Positions 35,875 through 52,066 of a DNA stretch of 64,000 nt are shown here, one piece after another. How positions within the stretch are numbered: the first letter of the stretch is position 1; each line of letters starts with the position of its first letter. Under the pieces are notes generated by a model. That model saw only the letters and a program-made list of their open reading frames with translations. It made no database searches and had not been told where the DNA came from. Origin of the DNA: Streptomyces sp. NBRC 110035 (GTDB taxonomy: Bacteria; Actinomycetota; Actinomycetes; Streptomycetales; Streptomycetaceae). The translations under genes and the position numbers were made by a program. The stretch is taken from assembly GCF_000829695.1 (NCBI RefSeq), contig NZ_BBNN01000021.1, positions 213,203-277,202 on the forward strand, written 5' to 3'.

Positions 35875-36861
35875 GTGGACATCGACATGAGTGCCCTTCG
35901 GCTCTTGGTACGGGAGAAGGAGATCTCCCTCGACCTGCTGGTCGAGGCAATCGAATCGGCCCTCCTCATCGCCTACCACCGCACCGAGGGAAGCCGCCGC
36001 CACGCGCGCGTGAAACTCGACCGGGAGACCGGGCACGTGACGGTGTGGGCGAAGGAGGACCCCGAGGACCTCGACGAGGGCCAGGAGGCCCGAGAGTTCG
36101 ACGACACCCCGTCCGACTTCGGCCGCATCGCCGCCACCACGGCCAAGCAGGTCATCCTGCAGCGCCTGCGGGACGCCGAGGACGACGCGACGCTGGGCGA
36201 GTACGCCGGCCGTGAGGGCGACATCGTGACCGGTGTGGTCCAGCAGGGCCGCGACCCGAAGAACGTCCTGGTCGACATCGGCAAGCTGGAGGCCATCCTG
36301 CCGGTGCAGGAGCAGGTGCCCGGCGAGACCTACGCGCACGGGCTGCGGCTGCGCAGCTACGTCGTCCGGGTGGCGAAGGGGGTGCGCGGCCCGTCCGTCA
36401 CCCTGTCGCGCACACATCCCCATCTGGTGAAGAAGCTCTTCGCCCTGGAGGTGCCGGAGATCGCCGACGGCTCGGTGGAGATCTCCGCCATCGCCCGCGA
36501 GGCCGGCCACCGTACGAAGATCGCCGTCCGCGCCGCCCGGTCCGGGCTGAACGCCAAGGGCGCCTGCATCGGCCCCATGGGCGGCCGCGTACGCAACGTG
36601 ATGGGCGAGCTGAACGGCGAGAAGATCGACATCGTCGACTGGTCGGACGACCCGGCCGAGATGGTGGCCAACGCGCTCTCCCCGGCCCGCGTCACCAAGG
36701 TGGAGGTCGTGGACCTGGCGGCCCGGTCCGCCCGGGTGACCGTGCCGGACTACCAGCTGTCCCTGGCGATCGGCAAGGAGGGGCAGAACGCCCGCCTGGC
36801 CGCCCGCCTGACCGGCTGGCGGATCGACATCCGGCCGGACACGGAACAGCCCGGGGAATAG
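35875..36861 (+). CDS. nusA: Transcription termination/antitermination factor NusA
   Basis: 328 residues from GTG 35875. N-terminal RNA-polymerase-binding domain ([20 protein letters not shown]), S1 domain ([20 protein letters not shown]) and two KH domains ([39 protein letters not shown]). It lacks the C-terminal acidic repeats of enteric NusA, as is usual in actinobacteria. Modulates pausing, termination and rRNA antitermination. Confidence 0.95.
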   Translation: MDIDMSALRLLVREKEISLDLLVEAIESALLIAYHRTEGSRRHARVKLDRETGHVTVWAKEDPEDLDEGQEAREFDDTPSDFGRIAATTAKQVILQRLRDAEDDATLGEYAGREGDIVTGVVQQGRDPKNVLVDIGKLEAILPVQEQVPGETYAHGLRLRSYVVRVAKGVRGPSVTLSRTHPHLVKKLFALEVPEIADGSVEISAIAREAGHRTKIAVRAARSGLNAKGACIGPMGGRVRNVMGELNGEKIDIVDWSDDPAEMVANALSPARVTKVEVVDLAARSARVTVPDYQLSLAIGKEGQNARLAARLTGWRIDIRPDTEQPGE

Positions 36862-36963
36862 ATCCAAGCCGCCGCACGCCGAGATCACGACAGTCTTGCG
36901 CGCGGCGCATGTTCGATGCTTGCCCCATAGGGGTGAGGTCGGTCCGGGGAGGTAGACTTAGGA

Positions 36964-37257
36964 GTGTCTGGCCGGACACCTACCCGCGCGCGCCCAGAGC
37001 GCACCTGCGTGGGCTGCCGGGAGCGAGCGGTCAAGAGTGAGCTGCTGCGGATCGTGGCGGTCGAGGACGTGTGCGTCCCCGATCCACGCGGTACGCTGTC
37101 CGGTCGGGGTGCGTATGTGCACCCCGCCCCGGTCTGTCTTGACCAGGCGGTGCGCCGAAAGGCGCTTCCGCGGGCGCTCCGCGTCCCGGGACCGCTCGAC
37201 GTAAAGGCGTTGCGCCACTACGTGGAGCAGGCACAGGGTTGCGACAGCAACCCGTAA
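36964..37257 (+). CDS. ylxR: YlxR-family RNA-binding protein (DUF448)
   Basis: 97 residues from GTG 36964. The signature RTCVGCRERAVKSELLRIV and the end RKALPRALRVPGP match YlxR (DUF448). Between nusA and infB, as in most Gram-positive operons. Nucleic-acid-binding or regulatory role in the operon; exact function not known. Confidence 0.92.
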   Translation: MSGRTPTRARPERTCVGCRERAVKSELLRIVAVEDVCVPDPRGTLSGRGAYVHPAPVCLDQAVRRKALPRALRVPGPLDVKALRHYVEQAQGCDSNP

Positions 37258-37407
37258 GAAGACATGCCGTGCGGAACCCCCCGTGCGGTCTGGTACCTCG
37301 CGAGTCGAAAGCAGGTCGAGATTGCGATGAGCACTCGATGAGTACGCGATGAGTACGCCCATGAACTAGCGACGGTCCGGACGCAACCCGGACCTCAAAG
37401 GAGCGAA

Positions 37408-40458
<3,051 letters not shown>

Positions 40459-40473
40459 CACCCCACGGTGTGG

Positions 40474-40507
40474 GCCGGCCGGCGGGACCCCTGTCCCGCC
40501 GGCCGGC
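40474..40507 (+). terminator. Hairpin after infB
   Basis: GCCGGCCGGCGGGAC and GTCCCGCCGGCCGGC form a perfect 15-bp stem with CCCT loop, shortly after the infB stop; no T-run, so termination may be partial. Confidence 0.75.
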
Positions 40508-40650
40508 TCGTGCGTCCGGGGCCGGCGGGCCGGTCGGCGGAGCGTAATACCCGTCGATCGGCAGGCCCCTTCGATGTACGGTTCTGATGTCCCCGCCCAC
40601 CACGGACGGCGGGGTCACCGATCCCGTACCGGCGGGTGAACCGGCTGTGC

Positions 40651-40944
40651 ATGTATGTGGGGACGCTGTCCTTCGACCTCCTCCTCGGCGACGTCAGGTC
40701 GCTGAAGGAGAAGCGCTCCGTCGTCCGCCCGATCGTCGCCGAGCTCCAGCGGAAGTACGCGGTGAGCGCGGCCGAGGTGGATCACATGGATCTTCACCGC
40801 AGGGCCGTCGTCGGCCTGGCGGTGGTGTCCGGCGACGCGGCGCACCTGACCGACGTACTGGACCGGTGCGAGCGGCTGGTCGCCGGGCGCCCCGAGGTGG
40901 AGCTGCTGTCCGTCAGGCGGCGCTTCCACGGCGAGGACGACTGA
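40651..40944 (+). CDS. ylxP: DUF503 (YlxP-like) protein
   Basis: 97 residues from ATG 40651 (GTG 40636 in frame is an alternative start). The pattern YVGTLSFDLLLGDVRSLKEK and SAAEVDHMDLHRRAVVGLAV is the DUF503 family found between infB and rbfA in many bacteria. Small dimeric protein of unknown function. Confidence 0.9.
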   Translation: MYVGTLSFDLLLGDVRSLKEKRSVVRPIVAELQRKYAVSAAEVDHMDLHRRAVVGLAVVSGDAAHLTDVLDRCERLVAGRPEVELLSVRRRFHGEDD

Positions 40945-41008
40945 CGAATCCAGCCCCGGGAACGCGGGGCTTTGACAACGCGGACAGGAAAGAACGGGAG
41001 ACGGACCA

Positions 41009-41485
41009 GTGGCCGACAACGCGCGGGCGAAAAGGCTGGCGGACCTCATCCGAGAGGTGGTGGCCCAGAAGCTGCAGCGCGGGATCAAGGACCCGCGGCT
41101 CGGCACGCACGTCACCATCACGGACACCCGGGTCACGGGTGACCTGCGGGAGGCGACCGTCTTCTACACGGTGTACGGGGACGACGAGGAGCGCAAGGCC
41201 GCCGCGGCGGGCCTGGAGAGCGCCAAGGGCGTCCTGCGCTCCGAGGTGGGCCGGGCGGCGGGTGTGAAGTTCACGCCGACCCTGGAGTTCGTCATGGACG
41301 CGCTCCCGGACACCGCGCGCAACATCGAGGACCTCCTCGACAGGGCGCGTCAGTCCGATGCCAAGGTGCGCGAGGCGTCCGCGGGAGCCACGTACGCGGG
41401 CGGGGCCGACCCGTACCGCAAGCCCGAGGACCCCGAGGACCCCGGGGACCCTGCGGACACCGGGACGGACGACACCGCCGAATGA
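41009..41485 (+). CDS. rbfA: Ribosome-binding factor A
   Basis: 158 residues from GTG 41009. KH-like core LADLIREVVAQKLQ, LGTHVTITDTRVTGDLREA, and VKFTPTLEFVMDALP. Matures the 30S subunit and 16S 5' end. Acidic C-terminal tail (DPEDPGDPADTG). Its stop overlaps the truB ATG (ATGA). Confidence 0.94.
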   Translation: MADNARAKRLADLIREVVAQKLQRGIKDPRLGTHVTITDTRVTGDLREATVFYTVYGDDEERKAAAAGLESAKGVLRSEVGRAAGVKFTPTLEFVMDALPDTARNIEDLLDRARQSDAKVREASAGATYAGGADPYRKPEDPEDPGDPADTGTDDTAE

Positions 41486-42387
41486 CCCAGAAGCACACCA
41501 CGCCCGACGGCCTTGTCATCGTCGACAAGCCGTCGGGCTTCACTTCGCACGACGTGGTCGCCAAGATGCGCGGCATCGCCCGGACCCGCCGCGTCGGCCA
41601 CGCCGGCACCCTCGACCCGATGGCGACGGGCGTCCTCGTCCTCGGCATCGAGCGGGCCACCAAGCTCCTCGGTCACCTCGCGCTGACCGAGAAGGAGTAC
41701 CTGGGCACCATCCGGCTCGGGCAGAACACCCTCACGGACGATGCCGAGGGCGAGATCACCTCGTCCACGGACGCCTCCGAGGTCACCCGCGAGGCCGTCG
41801 ACGCCGGGGTGGCCGAGCTGACCGGCGCCATCATGCAGGTGCCGTCCAAGGTCAGCGCCATCAAGATCGACGGCGTGCGCTCCTACAAGCGGGCCCGTGA
41901 GGGCGAGGAGTTCGACATCCCGGCCCGGCCGGTCACCGTCTCCTCGTTCACCGTTTACGACGTCCGCCCGGCCGTCGCCGAGGACGGCACGCCGGTGCTC
42001 GACCTGGTCGTCTCCGTCGTCTGCTCCTCCGGTACGTACATCCGCGCCCTCGCCCGCGACCTGGGCGCAGGCCTGGGCGTCGGCGGTCACCTCACGGTGC
42101 TGCGCAGGACCCGCGTAGGCCCGTACAAGCTGGACACGGCCCGCACGCTCGACCAGCTCCAGCAGGAACTGACCGTGATGCCGATCGCCGAGGCCGCCGC
42201 GGCGGCCTTCCCCCGCTGGGACGTCGACGCCCGGCGCGCCCGGCTGCTCACCAACGGCGTGCGCCTGGAGATGCCCGAGGAGTACGCGGTCGCCGGCCCG
42301 GTCGCCGTCTTCGACCCCGAGGGCACCTTCCTCGCCCTCGTCGAGGAACACCGGGGCAAGGCCAAGAGCCTGGCGGTCTTCGGCTGA
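41482..42387 (+). CDS. truB: tRNA pseudouridine-55 synthase
   Basis: 301 residues, ATG 41482 coupled to rbfA. Catalytic Asp in GHAGTLDPMATGVL, with DKPSGFTSHDVV before it and the PUA-like C-terminal part (RRARLLTNGVRLEMPEEYAV). Modifies U55 in the T-loop of tRNAs. Last gene of the operon, followed by two hairpins. Confidence 0.95.
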   Translation: MTQKHTTPDGLVIVDKPSGFTSHDVVAKMRGIARTRRVGHAGTLDPMATGVLVLGIERATKLLGHLALTEKEYLGTIRLGQNTLTDDAEGEITSSTDASEVTREAVDAGVAELTGAIMQVPSKVSAIKIDGVRSYKRAREGEEFDIPARPVTVSSFTVYDVRPAVAEDGTPVLDLVVSVVCSSGTYIRALARDLGAGLGVGGHLTVLRRTRVGPYKLDTARTLDQLQQELTVMPIAEAAAAAFPRWDVDARRARLLTNGVRLEMPEEYAVAGPVAVFDPEGTFLALVEEHRGKAKSLAVFG

Positions 42388-42693
42388 CGGGCGGGGCCGA
42401 CGGGTGCCGGACGGCCCGGCCGTCCGGCACTGCCGGACCCGCCCGTGGAGCGGCGTCACGGGGATCGCATGCCGCCGCTCCACGGTCCCCCCGGTTCCCC
42501 CACCTCCAGCGTGTCCATCCGGGGCCGCCCGTTCACCCGTAAGTGCAGGCGCTCGGAGTGAACGGGGGAGTGGAAGGGGGCGCGTTTGCCGAGGGTGCTG
42601 TTTCGCTGATCATCCGGCCCTACCGTCGAGGCCGAGGCAGTCGACAGCACGGCACGACAGCACGGCACGAAGGTTCGGCATGAAGGTTCGACG
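42388..42693. other. Non-coding gap after truB with two hairpins
   Basis: Perfect stems GTGCCGGACGG (42404-42414)/CCGTCCGGCAC (42420-42430) and CCGTGGAGCGGCG (42443-42455)/CGCCGCTCCACGG (42473-42485) end the nusA-truB operon. The rest presumably carries the promoter of the next gene; nothing else is clear. Confidence 0.7.
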
Positions 42694-45600
42694 ATGACGT
42701 CGCGCGATCCGTCCCGTCATGAGCGGGGCCCACTCCACGACCCGGCCGGCCGGGGCCCGGACCAGGCCTCTCCGGCGCGGCGGGGACCGTCACCCGCCAA
42801 TGTCCTCGTCCGCGTGCAGGACCTCGCCGGCCGCCCGCGCGGTCTCGCCTTCCCTGCCGACCACCGCGGCACGCTGATCACCAGCCACGAGGCCGTCGAC
42901 GGCCTCCCCGGCCTCGTCCTGCACGCCCCCGGCGACCGCCGCCGCGTCGTGGGCGCCGACGCCGTCACGCCGCTGCCCGGGCTCGGCCTCGCGCTCCTGC
43001 GTGCCGAGGGGCTCGGCGTCGACCCGCTGCCCGTCACCGTGCGGGACCGCGTCGACAGCGGCGCCTACGTGCGGATCGCCGCCGGATGCTGGCGCGAGGC
43101 GCGCGTACTCGGCGCGACCACCGTGACGTACACCGCCACCGGGCGCTGCCACACCCTCGACGACGCGCTGGAGCTGGCCATCGGCACCACCGGCCGCGAC
43201 GCGCTGCGCACCGGCGGCGGAGCGGCCGGCGGGCCGGTGCTCGACGCCGCCACCGGCGCCGTCCTCGGCGTGCTCGGCACCGCGCTCCACGCGGGCGGCC
43301 GCGACGGCGGCTTCGCCGTGCCGCTTTGCCCCGCACCGGGCCCTCTCGCCGCACTGCTCGCCGAGAACGCGGCGACGGTCCCGGCCTACGGCACCGACCT
43401 CAACCTCGCCGGCGTGCTGGAACTCACCGCCACCTCGGTCGGGCAGGACGGCCCGCCGGGCGCCCTCGGCCCCGGAGACGTCGTTCCGGTGGAACGAGCG
43501 GCCACCACCGCCGAGTTCACCGCGTTCGAGCACGGTCCGGCCGCGGTCCTCGGCCTTGTCGGACCGCCCGGCAGCGGCCGTACGACGGAGCTCGCGGCGC
43601 TCGCCGCCCGCCGCCACCGCGCCGGCGGTCCCACGCTGTGGCTGCGCGGCGCCGATCTGCGGGAGGAGGACCTCTCCGTCGCCGACGCGGCCCGGCGGGC
43701 GCTCGACCGGGCCGCCCGCATCGTCGTCGCGTCCCGCACCCCGTTCCCGGCCGGCCCCGAAGGTCCCGGCGACTTCGGCCCGGCGCGCCTCGCCGACCTG
43801 GCCCGCGGCGCCGGCCGCCCTCTGCTGCTCCTGCTCGACGGCCCCGAGGAGATGCCGCCCGTCCTGGCCGGCCGCCTCGCCGAGTGGACCGACGGAACGG
43901 CACGGTGGCTGCGGCGGACCGGGGCGCGTCTGGTGGTGGGGTGCCGCGCGGAGTACTGGGAGAACGCGGGCGCGCTCCTCCCGGCGGAGCTGCTGCACCG
44001 GCACCGGGGCGAGTCCCCGGGCGGGCCCGCCGCCGAGGGCCTTCCCGCGTGCGTGCGGCTCGGCGACCTGACCGCCGACGAGGCCGTCGAGGCACGGGCC
44101 CGCTACGGCATCCCGGAGGGCTCCCCGGCCGACACCCGGCACCCGCTGACGCTCCGGCTGCTCGCGGAGGTCCGGGCCGCCCTCGCCGACGCCCCGGACG
44201 CGCCGGACGCCCGCGCGGACCGCCACGACGTCCTCTCCGCCCACCTGGACCTGACGTGCCTGCGCGTGGCCGTACGCCTCGCCGCCGGGAGCGGGCTGCG
44301 CGGCACCGCCGTACGCCGGCTGGCCGCCAGGGTCTCCGGGCAGGTGCACGAGGCCGCCCGCCGCAGCCTCGGCCCCGGTCAGGGCGAGCTGGACCGGGCG
44401 GCGTTCGAAGCGGTGTTCCCCTGGGGGCCCGCCCCGGCCGCTCTGGGCGGCGGCACCGGCTGGGCCTCCGCCGTACTCGCCGAGGGCCTCCTCGTCCCCG
44501 CCGGGACCGGCTACCGCTTCGCCCATGAGGAACTCGCCGACTGGCTCCAGGGCACCCACCTGGACCTGGACGGCGCCCTGCGCGCCCTGGTCCACGAGAA
44601 CCTCGGCGCCTCTCGTGGCCCCGGCCTCGCCCCCGGCCCCGACAACGTGCCCGTTCCGCACCACCGCGTCGGCCCCGTCGTGCAGGCCATGCTGCTGCTC
44701 GCCCGCCAGCGGGGCACCGGCCCCCTCGCCTCCCGACTCACCGACCTGGTGTACGCCCTCGACACCGACACCGGCTCCTGGTGGGCCGCCCGGCTGCTCA
44801 CCGAAACCCTCGCACGCGTGCCCGACGCCACGCCCTGCACCGGGGTGCTGCGGCTGCTGGCCGACCGGATCGTGGCCTGGCGGCAGCAGCGCCGGCCGGT
44901 GCCCGGCGAGCTGGGCCCGGCCTTCTGGACCGCTCTCCCCCTGCCCCTGGAGACCGGCTTCGAGCTGCTGCGCGGGCTCGTCCACGCCGACGGGCCCCCG
45001 TACGAGACCGGCCCCCGCTTCCTGGACGCTGCCTCCCGTCTGTTCGGCGCCGACCCCGTCGCCGTACTCCCGCACCTCGTCCGGTGGTTCGAGGACGAAC
45101 GGCCGCTGCCCGCCACCCCGCACGCGACGGTCGCGACAGCGGCACAAGCACTGCTGCACACCCACCGGCACCGTGCTCCGGACGCCCTGACCGAGGCGCT
45201 CGCCGACAGCCCGCACCGGCGGGCCGGACAACTGCTCCGTGTGCTCGCCGAGGAGAATCCCCCGGTGGTGTGCCGGGCCGTCGACCGCTGGGCCCGCGAC
45301 GAGCGCCCCGACCGCCGCGAGGCGGCGGTGACGTACGGGCTGCTGGCCGCACCGCACGCCCGTGACGAGGCCGACCGCACCCTGCTGCGGTACGCGGCCC
45401 TCGCCCTGCTCGTACGCCCCGGCGACCGCACGCTCGACGGTGGCGCGCTCGCCCTGCTCGTCCAGGACCCGAGCACCAGGGACCGTCACCTCGCGCGGGC
45501 CCTGGAGCACTTCGCGGCCGGTGACCCGTACGTCCCGCCGGGCGCGCTGGCCGACGCCCTCGCCAGCCGCCCGGAGGCCGTCCTCGACGCCGTCCGCGCG

Positions 45601-46278
45601 GGGCCCGCCCGGACGGACGCGGGCCGAACACCGGACACCCCCGCCGATGAGCCCGTTTCCACTGCAGCGCATGCCCGTGCGGCCGCCCCCGCGGACGCCG
45701 GCGCCGACACGCCCGGCCCGGTTCTCCGCGTCGCCGCGCTGGTGAGTGCGGCGGTGGAGCGGCGCCCGGACCTCGCGGGACAGCTGGCCGCGTACGCGGA
45801 CCGGCGCCTGGACCAGGAGCCGGCCGACCGCGACGTACTCCTGCCCCTGCTCGCCGGTCTGCTGGACACCGGTCCGCGGCGGCTGCGGGCCGCCCTCGCC
45901 GGTGCCCTCGCCGAGCCCGGCACCCCCGCCTCGCGCCCCCTGCGCCGCGCGCTGCTGGACCCGCTCCTCACCCGCGACGACGACCCCGACGTACTGGCGG
46001 CGGTGCTGGGCACCGCCGCCCGCCACACCGACGGCCCTTACCGCACCGGCGACCCCGCACGCGAGCTCGTCCACCACACCGGGCTGCTCCTCCTGCGCAC
46101 CCCCGACGGCGCCGCCCGCTTCGACCACGTCCTGGCCGACCTGGGGCGGCACGTCCCGGGCTTCGCCGCCGCCCTGGCCCGCTGGCTGGCGGACGCGCCC
46201 CGGGAATGGGCGGACCTGGTCGGCCCCGACACCCGGCGGATGATCGGAACCCGGGCGGCAGTGGGCGTCCCCGCCTGA
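42694..46278 (+). CDS. Degenerate trypsin-like domain fused to a STAND-like NTPase
   Basis: 1194 residues from ATG 42694. Residues ~36-215 have the S1 protease fold layout (FPADHRGTLITSHEAVDG, PGLGLALLRA, GAAGGPVLDAATGAVLGV), but only His65 is kept: the Asp position reads Gly98 and the catalytic Ser is Ala178, so no proteolysis is expected. An NTPase follows: P-loop GLVGPPGSGRTT (residues 287-298, with Arg296 instead of Lys), Walker B LLLLLDGPEEMP (Asp382) and VVGCRAEYW near 415. The remaining ~700 residues are Ala/Leu-rich helical repeats, like the sensor part of STAND proteins. Role unknown; a signalling or defence sensor is possible. Alone between truB and ribF. Confidence 0.7.
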   Translation: MTSRDPSRHERGPLHDPAGRGPDQASPARRGPSPANVLVRVQDLAGRPRGLAFPADHRGTLITSHEAVDGLPGLVLHAPGDRRRVVGADAVTPLPGLGLALLRAEGLGVDPLPVTVRDRVDSGAYVRIAAGCWREARVLGATTVTYTATGRCHTLDDALELAIGTTGRDALRTGGGAAGGPVLDAATGAVLGVLGTALHAGGRDGGFAVPLCPAPGPLAALLAENAATVPAYGTDLNLAGVLELTATSVGQDGPPGALGPGDVVPVERAATTAEFTAFEHGPAAVLGLVGPPGSGRTTELAALAARRHRAGGPTLWLRGADLREEDLSVADAARRALDRAARIVVASRTPFPAGPEGPGDFGPARLADLARGAGRPLLLLLDGPEEMPPVLAGRLAEWTDGTARWLRRTGARLVVGCRAEYWENAGALLPAELLHRHRGESPGGPAAEGLPACVRLGDLTADEAVEARARYGIPEGSPADTRHPLTLRLLAEVRAALADAPDAPDARADRHDVLSAHLDLTCLRVAVRLAAGSGLRGTAVRRLAARVSGQVHEAARRSLGPGQGELDRAAFEAVFPWGPAPAALGGGTGWASAVLAEGLLVPAGTGYRFAHEELADWLQGTHLDLDGALRALVHENLGASRGPGLAPGPDNVPVPHHRVGPVVQAMLLLARQRGTGPLASRLTDLVYALDTDTGSWWAARLLTETLARVPDATPCTGVLRLLADRIVAWRQQRRPVPGELGPAFWTALPLPLETGFELLRGLVHADGPPYETGPRFLDAASRLFGADPVAVLPHLVRWFEDERPLPATPHATVATAAQALLHTHRHRAPDALTEALADSPHRRAGQLLRVLAEENPPVVCRAVDRWARDERPDRREAAVTYGLLAAPHARDEADRTLLRYAALALLVRPGDRTLDGGALALLVQDPSTRDRHLARALEHFAAGDPYVPPGALADALASRPEAVLDAVRAGPARTDAGRTPDTPADEPVSTAAHARAAAPADAGADTPGPVLRVAALVSAAVERRPDLAGQLAAYADRRLDQEPADRDVLLPLLAGLLDTGPRRLRAALAGALAEPGTPASRPLRRALLDPLLTRDDDPDVLAAVLGTAARHTDGPYRTGDPARELVHHTGLLLLRTPDGAARFDHVLADLGRHVPGFAAALARWLADAPREWADLVGPDTRRMIGTRAAVGVPA

Positions 46279-46419
46279 GCCGCGGTGGGCAGTGCACAGC
46301 GTCACAGCACCGGAGCGCCGATACCGATGCGAGCCGACCACGGTCGGCATGGCACCCTTAGACCTGCGCAGGAGAAGTCCACGGACTCGGCCCGACGAGG
46401 TTTCGACAAGGAGCAGGCA

Positions 46420-47373
46420 GTGCAGCGCTGGCGTGGCTTGGAGGACATCCCCCAGGACTGGGGGCGCAGCGTCGTCACCATCGGTTCCTACGACGGAGTC
46501 CACCGCGGGCACCAGCTGATCATCAGGCATGCCGTGGACCGCGCGCGGCAGCTGGGCGTCCCCGCGGTCGTCGTCACCTTCGACCCGCACCCCAGCGAGG
46601 TGGTCCGCCCCGGCAGCCACCCGCCGCTGATCGCCCCGCACCACCGCCGTGCCGAACTCATGGCCGAACTGGGAGTGGACGCGGTCCTGATCCTCCCCTT
46701 CACCACGGAGTTCTCGAAGCTGTCGCCGGCCGAGTTCGTCGTGAAGGTCCTGGTCGACAAGCTGCACGCCAGGGCGGTCGTCGAGGGCCCCAACTTCCGT
46801 TTCGGCCACCGGGCCGCGGGCACCGTGGACTTCCTCGCAGAACAGGGCAAGGTCTACGACTTCGAGGTCGAGGTCGTGGATCTGTACGTCAGCGGTGAGG
46901 CGGGCGGCGGCGAGCCCTTCTCCTCCACGCTCACCCGCCGCCTGATCATCGAGGGCGAGGTCGAGGGCGCCGCCGAGATCCTGGGCCGCCCGCACCGGGT
47001 GGAGGGCGTGGTCGTCAGCGGCGCCCGGCGCGGCCGTGAACTGGGTTTCCCCACGGCCAACGTCGAGACACTCCCGCACAGCGCGATCCCCGCCGACGGC
47101 GTCTACGCGGGCTGGCTGCACGCCCAGGGGGAGGCCATGCCTGCGGCGATCTCCGTCGGCACCAACCCCCAGTTCGACGGCACCGAGCGCACGGTCGAGG
47201 CGTACGCCATCGACCGCGTCGACCTGGACCTCTACGGCCTCCACGTCGCCGTCGACTTCCTCGCCTTCGTCCGCGGCCAGGCGAAGTTCGACTCACTCGA
47301 GGCACTGATGGAGCAGATGGCCGCGGACGTCAGGCGCTGCAAGGAACTGGTGGCAGCCGCCGAGAGGCCGTAG
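46420..47373 (+). CDS. ribF: Bifunctional riboflavin kinase/FAD synthetase
   Basis: 317 residues from GTG 46420 with AAGGAG upstream; the frame is open earlier to 46285 but lacks a site. FAD synthetase domain: VVTIGSYDGVHRGHQ (HxGH-type) and VEGPNFRFGHRAAG; riboflavin kinase domain: VVSGARRGRELGFPTANV. Converts riboflavin to FMN, then to FAD. Confidence 0.95.
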   Translation: MQRWRGLEDIPQDWGRSVVTIGSYDGVHRGHQLIIRHAVDRARQLGVPAVVVTFDPHPSEVVRPGSHPPLIAPHHRRAELMAELGVDAVLILPFTTEFSKLSPAEFVVKVLVDKLHARAVVEGPNFRFGHRAAGTVDFLAEQGKVYDFEVEVVDLYVSGEAGGGEPFSSTLTRRLIIEGEVEGAAEILGRPHRVEGVVVSGARRGRELGFPTANVETLPHSAIPADGVYAGWLHAQGEAMPAAISVGTNPQFDGTERTVEAYAIDRVDLDLYGLHVAVDFLAFVRGQAKFDSLEALMEQMAADVRRCKELVAAAERP

Positions 47374-47877
47374 CCGGGCACGCGGGACCCGGGCGACCCG
47401 ACCGGAGCGGGCCCCGCTTCGCGTGCGTGTGCCCAGTGGCAGGCCACTGGGCCGACCACGCCCCCGCCGTCACCCTCTCCGCCTCCGCCGTCGAGGCTCT
47501 CCGGGGCCCGGATCCCTGCCCCGGCACGCGTCCGCGACGCCCGCGCGGTCCGCCTGCCCGCCGAGCGGGAGCACCGAGGCCCGGCGGCGAGCAGCCCTCA
47601 CGGGCAGCGACACCCGCGCGTCCCCGATCACCAGCACCGAGCAGATCGCGCCCGGACCCGTCGGTCCCGAGGCGAGAACCGGCGCTCGGCCGCTCCGGCG
47701 GACTGCCCTGAGCCTCCTCACGGTGTCCGCGCCGGGGCCGGCCGACAGCGGGACGGCCGGCGCCTGACGCCGCGCTGCGACCCGGAGACGGGGACGGCCC
47801 GCACCACGGACGAACGGTGCGGGCCGACAACAGGGCCGGCCCCTCGGAAGGCGCCGCTCTGGTGACATGCGCGGCAG
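47374..47877. other. Non-coding gap between ribF and the EspI-like gene
   Basis: 504 bp between convergent genes. No gene supported: the open frames have atypical Arg/Pro-rich composition and no binding site. Contains a 10-bp perfect inverted repeat with a two-base centre at 47431-47452. Confidence 0.6.
47431..47452. repeat. Near-perfect 22-bp palindrome after ribF
   Basis: GCCCAGTGGC (47431-47440), AG, GCCACTGGGC (47443-47452). The two-base centre is too short for an RNA hairpin loop, so a protein-binding site or a terminator with fewer paired bases is more likely. Confidence 0.6.
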
Positions 47878-51078
<3,201 letters not shown>

Positions 51079-51458
51079 AGTTCCTCCTGGTCTGGTCGAG
51101 CACCCTTGTGCCGTCGCGCTGTGCCGGGGGCGACCACCTGCAGTGGTCCGAACTGGCCCTGTATGAGGACGACATCGTCCGAACCGGCCTCCCCCGGGCC
51201 TGTGACGCCGGTACCCGGTTCGCGGGTTCTGGCGTCGCGTCGGGTACCAGCCTAATCACGGGCGGCCCCACCCCGTCAGCCCTGCCCACCCTCAGTCAGT
51301 GCCACCCACAACACCCGTCGCTGTCAAGGGGCGTACACATTCGCTGCGCAAACGAAAGAAACCGCCCATGGGAGAAGAGTCATGGGCGGTCACCCCCTCG
51401 GGGCAGGTCCGGAGCACCGGACCTGCCCCGAGGTGCTCGGGCTGCTCGGAGTCCCGGA
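51079..51458. other. Intergenic region upstream of the EspI-like gene
   Basis: 380 bp between the DUF397 stop and the EspI-like start, both on the minus strand. It holds the two DUF397 terminator hairpins and, nearer 51079-51300, presumably the promoter of the EspI-like gene. No gene is supported. Confidence 0.55.
51361..51430 (-). terminator. Tandem hairpins after the DUF397 gene
   Basis: On the minus strand, first the perfect 14-bp stem CGGGGCAGGTCCGG (51399-51412)/CCGGACCTGCCCCG (51417-51430) with AGCA loop, then ACCGCCCATG (51361-51370)/CATGGGCGGT (51381-51390). Both follow the DUF397 stop. Confidence 0.8.
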
Positions 51459-51776
51459 CTACTCGGCGGCCTCGGCCACCGTCCCGCCGGTGCCCGCCTC
51501 CCCGGCCCCCGGCGCCGGCTCCAGGTCGAACTCGCCGTCCCGCGCGCCGAGCACGAACGCGTGCCACTCCGCCTCCGTGTACCGCAGCACCGTGTCCGGG
51601 TCGAGGGACGACCGCATGGCCACCGCGCCCTCGGGCAGATGGGCGATCTCGACCCGCTCCTCGTGCTCCTCGGTACCCGGCGCGCTGTGCCACTCGACGC
51701 CGGAGATGTCGAGAGCGTAGAGCTCGTCCTTCTCCCGCTCCTTGCGTGCCTTGATCTCCTCAGCCGTCTCCGCCAT
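51459..51776 (-). CDS. DUF397-like regulatory protein
   Basis: 105 residues from ATG 51776. Charged helical N-terminus (EEIKARKEREKDELYALD), then the DUF397-like segment VEWHSAPGTEEHEERVEIAH and YTEAEWHAFVLGARDGEFD. Family members often sit next to XRE regulators and may counteract them; no XRE gene is seen here. Confidence 0.75.
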   Translation of the reverse strand: MAETAEEIKARKEREKDELYALDISGVEWHSAPGTEEHEERVEIAHLPEGAVAMRSSLDPDTVLRYTEAEWHAFVLGARDGEFDLEPAPGAGEAGTGGTVAEAAE

Positions 51777-52066
51777 GTCGCAGCGACCCCTTCCCGACGT
51801 ATGACTGGTCCGATGGACTGACCCGATGGACTGGTACGAGCGCTCACATTAGTGGCACCCCCCGCCCCACCTGGGCGGCTCCACGAACCGTGGTAAAGAG
51901 GCCCGCCTCCGGCTGGTACCCTGGCTGACGGCCGTATGTGTACGCACCCTCGGAGCCCAGCCCCGAAGGCCGCGCCCTGCGGATCCCGCCTTCCGAGTCA
52001 TGGAAGATCCCCCGAGGCGAAGACCGGGGGCGCTCGGTGGCCAGTCACAGACCATGAGGAGTACGC

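Noticed and set aside
42790..47244. 1484-residue open frame antisense to the protease-NTPase and ribF
   Set aside because: Low-complexity translation spanning two real genes; no family resemblance.
47423..47767. Possible small gene downstream of ribF
   Set aside because: No binding site, odd composition, no recognisable features.
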